DNA of 64,000 nt. It comes from Castanea sativa. Lineage: Eukaryota > Streptophyta > Magnoliopsida > Fagales > Fagaceae. The notes below the pieces were generated by a model. The model was not told where the DNA came from. It ran no database searches and was given only the letters and a program-made list of their open reading frames with translations. Location of the stretch: assembly GCF_040712315.1 (NCBI RefSeq), contig NC_134024.1:24564658-24628657 (forward strand). The letters run 5' to 3'. The first letter of the stretch is position 1. Each line of letters starts with the position of its first letter. Below are positions 49,350-59,600 of the stretch, piece by piece. The position numbers and the translations under genes were made by a program.

Positions 49350-49681
49350 GGTAAAATACTATTTTGGTCCCTAAACTTTATTAAAAGTTTGTTTTTTGTT
49401 CTTAAACTTTAAAAAGTTATTTTTTCATCCCTAAACTTTGTAAAGAATTTGTTGAACAATATAGAGAAAAAAATAAGGATGAAAAAAGAAAATTTTCAAT
49501 AATTTAGGGATGAAAAACAAAATTTTAGTAAAGTTTAAGAATATAAATAAAGCATTTTTAATAATTTAGGGATGAAATATGAATTTTCAATAGTTTAGGG
49601 ATGAAGAATGAACTTCTTAAAATTTAGGGATGAAAAATAAACTTTTGATAAAGTTTAGGGACTAAAATAGTATTTTACCCT
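49350..49681. mobile_element. Foldback MITE with about 40-bp terminal inverted repeats
   Basis: The left end GGTAAAATACTATTTTGGTC continues into CCTAAACTTTAT and is mirrored at the right end by ATAAAGTTTAGGGACTAAAA followed by TAGTATTTTACC. Inside, a TTTAGGGATGAAAAA-type unit repeats several times in both orientations. A related left terminus is at 5319-5345. No target duplication was identified. Confidence 0.75.
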
Positions 49682-50334
49682 ATTTTCTATTATTTTCTCA
49701 TGTTTTTTCATCCCCATAATAAAAAAGTGAAGTTTAGATAATAAAAAAGAAATTATGACAAGCAATGGAAGTAATTAGTGACTCGTAGCACCAACTGAAA
49801 ATAAGAGACTAGCGACAGCAATAAAGAATTGTGTTTTAGGCTGCTAACAGTTAGGGGTGGTGGGTGGAGTTTGGGATAATGAATTTCGAGTGAGGCGTAA
49901 AATGTCATGGTCGCAAATAAAAGTGTAATATATTTTATGCCCAGGGTTCCTCTATTTTAGAGTTAATTGGAAATTGTATATATATAAAAAAAGAGTTAAC
50001 TGGAAATTATTTTCAAGTTGACTAGCAATTTTAGTCTTTCAAGTTGACCAGCAAATTGAGTCACCCAATCACCTAGAAATGCAAAAAATATTTTTCAATA
50101 ATTAATTTGTCTAAACAAACGTAATTAATATTAAATGTGAGAGAGAGTAGAGACATTATGATTACAACTCAAGATCACTTGCTCTTTAAGGCCCTAGTGG
50201 CACATATGATATTACCCTAGAAATAGATTACTTGCTCTTATTCAACAATAAACTATCACTTATCCTTAAAATTGTTTGGAAATTTTGCATTTTAATTGTT
50301 TTACTACTATTCTAACAATATCCTTAGTTTCCAA

Positions 50335-50450
50335 GAGCCTTGTAGATGTGATTCAATTGTTTGACACCTCTTTGATATTTCCAAATAAGTCATCTAGGAC
50401 TTTAAATCCCCAACTATTGAATTTATAAAAGTAAAAAACTCTTTTTTTTT
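50335..50450 (+). mobile_element. SINE fragment, family of the intron 13 element
   Basis: AAGAGCCTTGTAGATGTGAT, TTTGACACCTCTTTG, CATCTAGGACTTTAAATCCC and ATTGAATTTATAA follow the order of the 21279-21380 SINE. A second degraded relative is at 50740-50850 (ACACCTCTTGATATTTCC, CATCTAGGGTTAAATCC). Confidence 0.6.
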
Positions 50451-51000
50451 TTGAGAATGAAAAAAAAACCCTCATTTGACTAGGATTAGGATCCGATGTA
50501 ATATCGAGTGCAATTCACCATTTTCTTTCACAATTTTTTTTTTTTTCACTTTTCACCTTTTTAACTTTCACTTTTTACTTTTTAAAAATTTTTCTTAACT
50601 TTTTTGAATCAATAGTTGAGATTGAAAGTTACTTTTTGCAATTATCAATCTCAACCATTCAAAGGAATTGCATCAGGTGCATACGTAGATGCAATACCCT
50701 AGGTGCAAGTATTACACCTGATCTCAATCCCATTTGACATAACATTCAGACACCTCTTGATATTTCCAAATAAGACATGTCTTGATATTTCCCAAAGACA
50801 TCTAGGGTTAAATCCCTCAACTATCAAATTTATAAATAAAAAAAAATTCCTTATTTGACATAATATATACCTACTATAGAATTTATGCAATATTCTTGGT
50901 ATAGTTGACTCATCAGTCATCAGTTTTAGTAGCTTTTATATTTCTAATAACGGGAGAACAAATTCACACATGCCAATAAACATATTCTCTCTAAAAAAGA

Positions 51001-52308
51001 TTATAGATACCAAAAAGGAACAGAAGAATAAGTAGAGGGTTTGCTGAGAAAATGGTGTTCAACAGTGCCATTTTCCACATTAAAGACACCCATGTCATGT
51101 CCATGTCCGTATAGAAAGTCATCTGTGAAGTATATGCAGTTGGCTTGGCAGCTTCCCCTACTGTCTGATGCATTTAAAGACACAGATGAAGTACCTACAA
51201 ACAGTGTCTTGCTGCCCAAGTTGTTCAATTCAATCCAATTGTACTTGTATTCACTTCCCACTTGAGCACATTCTTCCAGCTTAAAAATTTTGAACCTATA
51301 CGTCCAATAGGGAGGCTCCTCAATTCTAACATCATATTTAGTCCTACGAACACATTTTGTGCGAGCCCTTGAAACAAGCAAAAGATCACCTGAAGATTCA
51401 ACAAGATACTTTATGAAAGAATCAATCATTCCCTGAGGGCCTGGTGCAATAACAGTACCTCTTGGACTCTGGTCACGAACAAATTCAAAAACAACCAATG
51501 CACCTTTGCAATCAACAGCATAAAATCTGTCCTTATAGTATATGGTGTCGAAATAATAATGAGAGGGTACTTGCACTTTGGTCCAAACCCTGTCTCCTGG
51601 TCTTGCAATTGCCAATATACAAGCTTCTGAGAAGATTGCCATTATTACAAAGTCACTTACTTCATAGTTGTTGCAAGTTGAGTTCTTCCAGGGATTTGAT
51701 GATAGAACAGCTTTCCGTATGAAGGTGTCACTGAAATCTTCAGGCTTGTGAGTCATGTTAGGATCAAAGAGCTCACTAAATGCAGGGTGATGAGGATCAA
51801 CCAGATCATCAAAGTTAGGATTAGGAGGAAGCTGAAGTTGATGTCTTGAGAAGGGATGCAAGAGGCTAATTTGTGAATCCACACTTAAAGTTAGTAACCA
51901 TCCAAATTTTGATCCTAAGCATCTTTTGTAAGCAGATTTTATGAAATTAAGCCTGCAAACATGGGACTCAAAACGCAGTGTGCAACTCTCACTTGTGCTT
52001 GTTCTCTTTTCCTTCTCTAGTGAAACAAAAAGTCCTCGTGAAATAAGTGTGAAGGATTTCTGGATTTGCATATTCTTCTTGTCTTCATTGCCTCCTCCTT
52101 GTTTATCTTTTATTTGTATAAGCATCAGTACTGGAAACTTGGGAGGCAAAGAGGGCTTCTCTAAAGCAACAGCCAATTGCCATGACTTACAGACAACGCT
52201 AAAGCTAATGACATCTTCCAAGAAAGTCAAATGTTTAGCTATGGTGGTCAAAAGTTCCTTTGGAAGATTAGCCCAATCAACCTTGCCAACTGTGTACTTA
52301 AATCGCAT
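51001..52308 (-). CDS. F-box/DUF295 (KIB1-like) protein, complete single coding exon
   Basis: 435 residues on the minus strand. The start at 52308 (MRFKYTVGKVDWANLPKELL) is chosen because a splice acceptor (TTATTTCAG) lies one base upstream; the longer open frame back to 52371 runs through that pyrimidine tract. The F-box is at about residues 11-50 (WANLPKELLTTIAKHL, FSVVCKSWQLAV). The DUF295 beta-propeller follows, with RFYAVDCKGALVVFE and the typical end CIYFTDDFLYGHGHDMGVFN, EHHF. F-box proteins of this kind join SCF ubiquitin ligases through SKP1; Arabidopsis KIB1 acts in brassinosteroid signalling, but most relatives have no known target, so a specific substrate is not claimed. The frame is intact. 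Confidence 0.92.
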   Translation of the reverse strand: MRFKYTVGKVDWANLPKELLTTIAKHLTFLEDVISFSVVCKSWQLAVALEKPSLPPKFPVLMLIQIKDKQGGGNEDKKNMQIQKSFTLISRGLFVSLEKEKRTSTSESCTLRFESHVCRLNFIKSAYKRCLGSKFGWLLTLSVDSQISLLHPFSRHQLQLPPNPNFDDLVDPHHPAFSELFDPNMTHKPEDFSDTFIRKAVLSSNPWKNSTCNNYEVSDFVIMAIFSEACILAIARPGDRVWTKVQVPSHYYFDTIYYKDRFYAVDCKGALVVFEFVRDQSPRGTVIAPGPQGMIDSFIKYLVESSGDLLLVSRARTKCVRRTKYDVRIEEPPYWTYRFKIFKLEECAQVGSEYKYNWIELNNLGSKTLFVGTSSVSLNASDSRGSCQANCIYFTDDFLYGHGHDMGVFNVENGTVEHHFLSKPSTYSSVPFWYL

Positions 52309-52309
52309 G

Positions 52310-53748
52310 CTGAAATAAAAAAGGCAAGAAGAGAGGAAAACTATTTTAAAAAAAAAAAAGTGCAAGAACAAGAATGAGGATTAGCTTTCAACAACATATT
52401 ATGGATTACCTTGCCACTAACTCAAAAGTCCCAACTGTTTTTAAGAACAATTTTCTGCCGTACCAATACTTTCTTTAGTTTTCTTGAAAAGCTAGATTAC
52501 TTCTTCAATCATGTTAGAATTATACCTGTTGGATCAGAAATAATTTCATCATATCTTTTATCATATGCATAATTTCATTCTAAACACTGCTACAAATAAT
52601 TCATCTAACATTGAGCTTAACACAATCTTATGATGAAGGTTGCTATGTGGTTACAGCTAGAATGATCTTTTTCTTTCAAACTTAGGAATGCAATTACATA
52701 ACCTCTTTTATGAGTACAAAAAAACATAGTAATTCTAAAGTTAGCACAGACTAGTGAAAGAAGTTTTGCACTCAAGATCCTATTAACCAAAACCTAAATG
52801 AAGGATCAGTTATAATCTCATTCAAAATTTATAGAAATGCATCTAAAAATCATCTCAGCCTGAGCAAATTCAGGTACCTTAAACTGAACTTGAAATGCAG
52901 GAGAATAAAATATCACTGACAATTCATATGCCTTAGCCAAAAAAGAAAAAAGAAAAAAAAAACAAAGGACAAATGCGAAACTATTTTACAACAGTTTTAC
53001 AAACGGTTGCTGTGGCCAATTATTCAGGTTTTCATTTGGGCCGACCACTAGGATCACTTTTTCACGTACTAATAATCACTCACCATATTAACAGTAAAAA
53101 TTTTGTAGCTCTAGCATTTTCCTCTATATAATCATCAGTTGATACAAGGTTTCAGTCAAACAATACAAAAAGCTCAGGAAATTTCAATGTAATAAAGACC
53201 ATTTCAGCATATCTGCGGAGAAATCGAACTTAAAATCATGAGAAATATTGTCAAAATTTTGAATTAAATCAATTTCTGGCGTTTATGAATTTGAACAAAG
53301 ACACAGATACCCAGTTCAGGAATTTCGTGGTAACTTTTGTTAATGAAGATAATAATTCAAAAGAACGAAAGAAAAAAAAGGAAAACCACTACGAATTTCA
53401 TATATCATCGATGAGAAAAACCATCTATCTAAAACCCATAAATAGACAACCCCAGAAAATCAAATTCAATCAAGAATCTAAACCACACACAGAATATCAG
53501 ATTGAACCCCAAAAGCTTCAGCTCATTTCTTGAAAAAAAAAAAAAAGGAAAAGGGATAGCTCCAATTTTAAGCAGTTTGATGAACCAAACAAGGACAAAA
53601 TAAATCCCTGGAATTCATTTTCAAAAAAGAAAAGAAGAGAAAGAATTAAAAGGCAATTAATGAAGAAAAGCATATGAAATTTAACATAAGAGAGAATCAT
53701 GAAGTTGTGCATAAACAGATAGCAAGATATTTAGAGCTGAAAAAGTAC
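52310..53748 (-). other. 5' UTR intron of the F-box gene
   Basis: Inferred from sequence. The acceptor TTTTATTTCAG abuts the base before the start codon, and a donor CAG|GTACTT lies at 53748/53749, giving an intron of 1439 bases. It has no recognised repeat or gene; a plus-strand open frame at 53285-53533 is not supported. Confidence 0.6.
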
Positions 53749-53752
53749 CTGG

Positions 53753-53783
53753 TGACTGACTGACTGACTGACTGACTGACTGA
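53753..53783. repeat. TGAC tetranucleotide microsatellite in the F-box 5' UTR
   Basis: About 7.75 units of TGAC, ending four bases from the inferred splice donor. On the transcript it reads as a GTCA repeat directly upstream of CACCAG|GTAC. Confidence 0.9.
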
Positions 53784-53903
53784 GAGAACAACCAACCGAC
53801 CGACTATGTTGCGTTTGTGAAGAAAAAGGGTGGTAGAGACAAGAAATTATACAGTACTAGACTGGCCTTCAGTGACTTCAAAAGACAACCAACTACTCGT
53901 TGC

Positions 53904-53912
53904 TTTTATATG
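53904..53912 (-). promoter_or_regulatory. TATA box of the F-box gene
   Basis: The minus strand reads TACATATAAAAGC about 90-150 bases upstream of the TGAC tract, a good plant TATA match at a sensible distance from the inferred 5' UTR exon. Confidence 0.55.
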
Positions 53913-53955
53913 TATAGATATTTATTACTCATTCTGCTTTTTCTTAATACTGGCG

Positions 53956-54238
53956 GTGGAGAAAATGGGTTTTTGACTTAATTTTTTTTAAATATCTAGC
54001 ACAATCTGGCTTATTTTTTAAAATAATTAGCACAATGCCCTTATTTTAAAACTATATGTTGATATTTCTCTGTTTTGAAATTTAATTTTCTTAAAATTGA
54101 GTTTTAACATAGAATTCGAGTTTGTGGAACTCGAGTTCCTTGAAAATTTATATTGAAACATTTCCTTGCATAGTTTCAAAACAAGGACATTGTGCTAAAT
54201 ATTTTAAAAAATAAAGGCTAAAACCCATTTTCTCCCAC
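53956..54238. mobile_element. Foldback MITE next to the F-box promoter
   Basis: The left terminus GTGGAGAAAATGGGTTTTT is mirrored by AAACCCATTTTCTCCCAC at the right. TAGCACAAT..CTTATTTT and ATTGTGCTAAATATTTT also pair inside. 283 bp. Target duplication not certain. Confidence 0.75.
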
Positions 54239-54321
54239 TGATGGTGGTCCAACTTCCAAACTTAGTTAGGAATAATTTGTTCCCTCTTTTATCAAATAAA
54301 GAAAAAAAAAAAAAACAGTGG

Positions 54322-54484
54322 TGAGTTCCAGTTAATTCAACTAGTAAAGTCTCTGATGGTTGTATGAGAGATCTGGGGTTCAATCCCTGCCTACACCAAA
54401 AACTGATTGGTGTCTTGGTCTGATGGTAAAGAGCTATCATCAGGAGCAGATGCTATAGGTTGAAACTCTCTAAAAAAAAAAAAA
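54322..54484 (+). mobile_element. SINE, family B, copy 1
   Basis: GAGTTCCAGTTAATTCAACT, TAAAGTCTCTGATGGTTGTA, GGGGTTCAATCCCTGCC (B-box-like), CACCAAAAACTGATTGGTGT and an A tail. Nearly the same unit recurs at 56599-56774. Confidence 0.7.
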
Positions 54485-54615
54485 ACCAAAAAAGTATGTT
54501 ATATTATATCATTGCCCAGTATCGGTGGGTTTGGTTTTTTTTTTTTTTCCTTATTAATTTTATTTTAAATTAGAATTATTTTAAAACTTCATCTGGGAAG
54601 AAGAAATGAAATTAA

Positions 54616-55375
54616 GGCTGCGTTTGGTTGGGTGTAAAATATTTTCCGAGTGTAAAATAATTTCAGGTGAAAATATTTTCGGGAAAGGAAAATATTTTTA
54701 GGTGTTTGGTGGCATTTTAAAAAATATTTTAGAAAATATTTTCAAGTGTTTGGTAACATTCTGAAAATGCAAATTTTTTTACTGATTTCTCACATTTTCT
54801 CAACCATTTTCTTACATTCCAAACAAATTTTATAATAGAAAATTACAATCCATCAACTTCTAAACAAACAAAAATCAAAACAACACCATGGCCAAATCAT
54901 TCGGTCAAATTGAGAAAGGGAGGTGAGACAGGGAGGAGGAAGAGAGAGATCGGTGGATCATCGATCTCGCCGGCACGATCATGTGCGTCGATCTCGCCCA
55001 GCACGAGCTCGACGGCGCGAGATCGCGCCGAGATCTCACCCTGTGCGAGCTTGACGACGGGGCTTTGGGTTGAGGACGACGATCTTGGCTTCACCGGCGT
55101 GATCTGACCGATTCAACGATCTCCCTCTAGCTCTCTCCCTCTCTCTCTCTTTTCTGGTGTGGGTCATTGCTCTCTCCCTCTCCTTCTCTGTTTTCTAACG
55201 GAAAACTCTATTTGAAGGTAAAATAGAAACGGAAGTGATTTTTAGTCTGGAAAGGGGTATTTTACGGTCAATGGGAAGTGATTTTCAGTTTGACCAAATT
55301 TTCAGTTGTTGCCAAACACCCACAAATGCGTAAAATATTTTCTGGAACTCATTTATTGTCCAACCAAACGCAGCC
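54616..55375. mobile_element. PIF/Harbinger-type MITE with GC-rich interior
   Basis: Perfect 16-bp terminal inverted repeats, GGCTGCGTTTGGTTGG and CCAACCAAACGCAGCC, are flanked on both sides by TAA, the usual 3-bp target site of PIF/Harbinger elements. 760 bp. The interior (54910-55110) is strikingly GC-rich with CGATCTCGCC-type words against an AT-rich background; the open frames across it on both strands are not recognised. Confidence 0.85.
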
Positions 55376-55394
55376 TAAATGAAAAGAATAATTT

Positions 55395-55805
55395 TAGAAT
55401 AGTATTCAATTTCCTTGTTTAAGAGTTTTAATGGAGGGAATGAAATGGATAGAAAGGAATTCTCATTTTTCTCTATTCCTTTAAAAACTCAAAATTTTCA
55501 TTTCCCCTGAAAATGGGAGGAATTTGAGGGAATATAATTAGATTTAATGATTTGTTTACTAAAACTCTCAAAATACCCTTATATATTCAATTCTTTATTT
55601 TAAAATAGGGGTCTAATAATAATATCGTCACAAAATAATTTCATTCTATTTCCTTTATGTTATTTCCAAACAAAACTACTAACATTCCATTTATTTTCAT
55701 TCCCTTCTATTCTTTTTTTTTTAAAACATCCAAATAAGGTTACTTAATTTCATTCCATTTTATTCCTTTATGAGCTTCCAAACAATCATTCCATTTCATT
55801 CACTT
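55395..55805 (-). mobile_element. MITE-like element, family C, copy 1
   Basis: Read on the minus strand it has TGTTTGGAAGCTCATAAAGG, AATGGAATGAAAT and a later TTATTTGGATGTTTTAAAA. The same words occur in the same order in the unit starting at 63336. Boundaries are approximate. Confidence 0.5.
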
Positions 55806-56598
55806 ATGAATTCTCAGATGAAGCCTGATAATTGGGGAGATGATTTGAGCATGGATTGTCTTGGTTGGAAACAAGAATGCGATATGTTGAATTACAAAAC
55901 TTTTTGGATGCTAGTTTCACAATATTATATCATTGTCTCCAAAAAAGTATGCAGTAGTTATGGGTAATTTTTTTTAAAATAATATATAACTTTCGACTTT
56001 ATTGGAAATACCTTAAGGTGGAATGTAATAGTTGAACTATAAGACTTTTGACTATTAGTTTTAGTATAAAATAGCTATATATATATATATATATAAAGTT
56101 TGACTACAAACTTGGTTATAGTGAATGACTATGTCTCCACTTAATATCTTTTTTATTTTAATTTTTTTATACGTGAATTTTGATAATTCTATTATTGGAT
56201 TACATTTTGTTTTTCTTCTATTCTTCATGCAAAATTTCCAAAAGATCTAAGATCAATAACTATGTCATTAATCAAATATTTAAATTTCAAATTATTGTAA
56301 TTTAAAATTTTGTATAAAAATAAGTTTATAGATCGATTGTCATGAAATTTGACATGTGTGTTAAAAACACAAAGAACATACAACTTAATGGTTAGAATTT
56401 CAAAACATATAGTTATATTAGTTTCTCTATTGGGAGTAATAGTTTTAAACTTAACTAAATGTGTATCTAAATTTTGTCTTATATATTATAAATAGATAAC
56501 GAAGGAGGGAAACAACAGCTTTATAAATCATACTATATAATATAGCCACAATGTTATACCATAAAAAAATTATACGTAACCAAAGACTAGTCAAGTCT

Positions 56599-56774
56599 GT
56601 GGGTTCCTGTTAGCTTAATTGGTAAAGTCTCTGATGGTTGTATAAGAGATCTGAGATTCAATCCCCACTTACACCAAAAACTGATTGGTGTCTTGATCTG
56701 ATGATAAAGAGCTATCATCAGGAGCAAACGGCATAGGTTTGAAACTATCTCTAAAAAAAGAAAAAAAGAAAAAA
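56599..56774 (+). mobile_element. SINE, family B, copy 2, with 13-bp target duplication
   Basis: GGGTTCCTGTTAGCTTAATT (A-box region), GATTCAATCCC (B box), the CACCAAAAACTGATTGGTGT block and an A-rich tail. ACTAGTCAAGTCT at 56586-56598 is repeated exactly at 56775-56787. Confidence 0.85.
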
Positions 56775-57949
56775 ACTAGTCAAGTCTTCTCAAAAAAAAG
56801 AAAAAAAGAAAAAAAAGACTAGTCAGTTTTTGGAAGACCGCTAAAAGCGATAATGACAGAAATATTAAATAAATAAAAGAAACAAATACAGAATTTTTTT
56901 TATTTTTTTATTTTTTTATATTATAAGATCAAGCTTACTTAGAGAACTCACACCTTTGGAGTTGGAGATAACATAAAATAAAATAAAATAAAAGAAGAAA
57001 TACAGAAGTATTAAATAAGAAATGCAAAGTTGGTGAGTTTCTTAAAAGATTTGGGCTGGTAGTACACGGTCCTTGGTGGATTGGTGGTGTTGGGTTTTTA
57101 AATTTCCATAAAAATTCACAATGAAAAAAAAAAAAAAAAACTGATATCATAGGACCACTTTATACTTTATTGTGACCCTCATTCAGAAAATAATCACTAT
57201 TACCTATGAAACAGGTCATGTTTTTTCCGCCCTAATCCCTGTCTATACTAGTAGTATTTTCGTGCAAGATTATATAATTCAACTTTTTATGTAAAAGAAA
57301 GAAAATAATTTACTAATTTTAACAAAATTATCTTAATAATTAGTAAATCACATGAATTTTAAGAAGAGTTTTACCTATAATCAATTAACTACCTTAATAA
57401 TTAATAAGTTACATGACAAAAACAAATTAATTTTACAATGTGTGTAAGTTTATTGTATTAAAAATAGGAAATTATGATAAATGATTAAAATAAATAATTT
57501 TATTTTGTGGTAATATATTTTTAGTTGAAATAGAATTTTGAAATTTCTTTAAATTAGTTAATAGATTTTTATCTAAAATGAATTTCGTAATAATTAATAA
57601 GTCACTTGATAATTTGATAATAGAGTTTCATTTGAAGTAAACTTTATAATAACTAGCTTGTAATCCCATGCATATGCATAGATATGCTTAAAAGATACAC
57701 ATTAAGAAGCATAGTATAATAATCTTACATATATAATTTAAATATTATTGATAGTAATTCTTATATTTTTTTTAACTCTTTAAAATGTCTTGTAAGAATG
57801 TTATTAGGTAGAAAACATAAATTGTTCATTTTTTAAATATTTTTATGTTCATTAATTCTAGGTTCTTTGGTTTTTGTACACAATAACTCACTTGAATGGA
57901 TATTTATGATATGGTTCCACATTTGATTCCAAAATTAATAAATAAAACT

Positions 57950-58033
57950 CTCTAAAAATAAATAATTTAGGACACATGGCGCAAAATTAGACTTCAATTA
58001 TAAAATTTAATTGGATTTTCTCTAAGTTTTATC

Positions 58034-58074
<41 letters not shown>

Positions 58075-58460
58075 TGTGCCAAATGAATTGTTTTTAGTTA
58101 TAAAAAAAATTGATATATATAAAATCATTCAAACTCTCTCTTCCTCCTCTCTAAAAAAAAAACTATCTCTTCATCTAATTTTATATATAGTGTTAGATAT
58201 ATAATTATATTTTTTTATGATTTATTTATATTTGACTCCTCGTTTTCTACTCTAAATGAACTCATTTGGCACTGAAATTTAAAAAATTTCAATTAAATGG
58301 AACATGTGACGTAAAATTAAACTTTAATTGAAATCCAATTTTTACACTAAACTAACTAACTTTGTTCAAAAATTTAAAAATTTAGATTAGATGAGACACG
58401 TGGCGTAAAATTAGACTCTAATTGAATTCCAATTTAAAATGTAATTGAATTTTCTCTCAG

Positions 58461-58536
<76 letters not shown>

Positions 58537-58890
58537 TGACTTATAAATTTGAATTGTTTTTAGTTCTACAAAAAAAAGGCTCATAAATATAAAATCATTC
58601 AAAAATTATGTTTTTATTTATTTATGGTTTACTTATATTGAACTCCTCGTTTTTACACTAAATTAACTCATTTGGTACAAAAATTAAAAAAACTTAGATT
58701 AAATAGGACATATATCACAAAATTAAACTATAATTAAAATCCAATTTTTACATTGAATTAACTCACTTGGCACAAAAATTTTAAAACTTAAATTAGATGA
58801 GACACGTGACTTAAAATTAGACTCTAACTGAATTCCAATTTGAAATCTAATTAGATTTTCTCTCAGCTTTACTTATTATTATATATATAG
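57950..58890 (+). repeat. Degenerate direct-repeat array, about 406-bp period, with TA tracts
   Basis: GATGAGACACGTG starts at 58390 and again at 58796, 406 bases apart, followed in both by TTAGACTCTAA.TGAATTCC and TTTTCTCTCAGCTTT. Weaker relatives start near 57960 and 58290. The longest TA tract (58464-58535) begins right after CTCTCAGCTTT; the equivalent point after the other copies also runs into TA-rich sequence. Confidence 0.7.
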
Positions 58891-59123
58891 ATTAATGATA
58901 ACGTAGCCACTTGTCATAAAGAGAAAATAATCACTTGATATAGTTACGACTTCTGGGACCTAACTTCTATATAACTTCTATTATATAGTATTATTATTAT
59001 TTTTTTATTATATAGTTTATGACATGACTAAGATTTTATAGGAAAAAAAATACAATTGAAGAAGAAAATATAATAAAATGAGAAAGTTATACCTCTTTTA
59101 CATGGGTACGGGGATTTCAGGAT

Positions 59124-59197
<74 letters not shown>

Positions 59198-59429
59198 TTT
59201 ATTAAAGTGTATTATACGCTAAAGAATAAAGATTACACTGCTATAAAATAAAAGTACAAACAAAAAACAAAATAGTTATTCCTTAGGAATTACTATTACT
59301 ATTACTAGTTGCAGACCCACAATGCATGGGAATAAATAATTACTTTGTAATTTTGATATAAATATAATTTCTTCTCTTAAATTTGTTGAAAATAATTTTC
59401 TCTACCAAAAAATTAAGAGAAATTTTATG

Positions 59430-59600
59430 TCGACAATAATTTCATAACACTTTCACAATAAATCATACGTAGTAGGTTGTTATTGATTGTTATTGATTAG
59501 TAAAAAAGTAATTTTAGTAATAGGTTTAAATTAGAACCGATAACAACTTACCAACTATGACTTGTTGTGAAAACGCTGTAGATGTAGCATTTTACAAAAA
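59430..59600. mobile_element. Short foldback MITE, family A, copy 3
   Basis: ATAACACTTTCACAATAAAT at the left, GTTGTTATTGATTGTTATTG inside, and ACTTGTTGTGAAAACGCTGT at the right. It is more diverged than the copies at 5515 and 41795. Confidence 0.55.

Larger units (their letters stand above)
48707..51000. other. Convergent intergenic region between the chaperone and F-box genes
   Basis: It holds 3' UTRs, a short tRNA/SINE-like piece near 48840-48920, a foldback MITE at 49350-49681 and two SINE fragments at 50335-50850. No gene was recognised. Confidence 0.5.

Noticed and set aside
52309..52371. Longer N-terminus for the F-box protein (21 extra residues)
   Set aside because: The added residues are Phe-rich, encoded by the pyrimidine tract of a splice acceptor just before the chosen ATG.
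53753..53783. CRISPR-like or regulatory array at the TGAC repeat
   Set aside because: A simple tetranucleotide microsatellite; no spacers. No CRISPR arrays, operons or prokaryotic signals were seen anywhere in the window.
54897..55107. GC-rich open frames on both strands as a host gene
   Set aside because: They lie entirely within the PIF/Harbinger-type MITE borders. No domain is recognised and openness on both strands is expected from GC richness.
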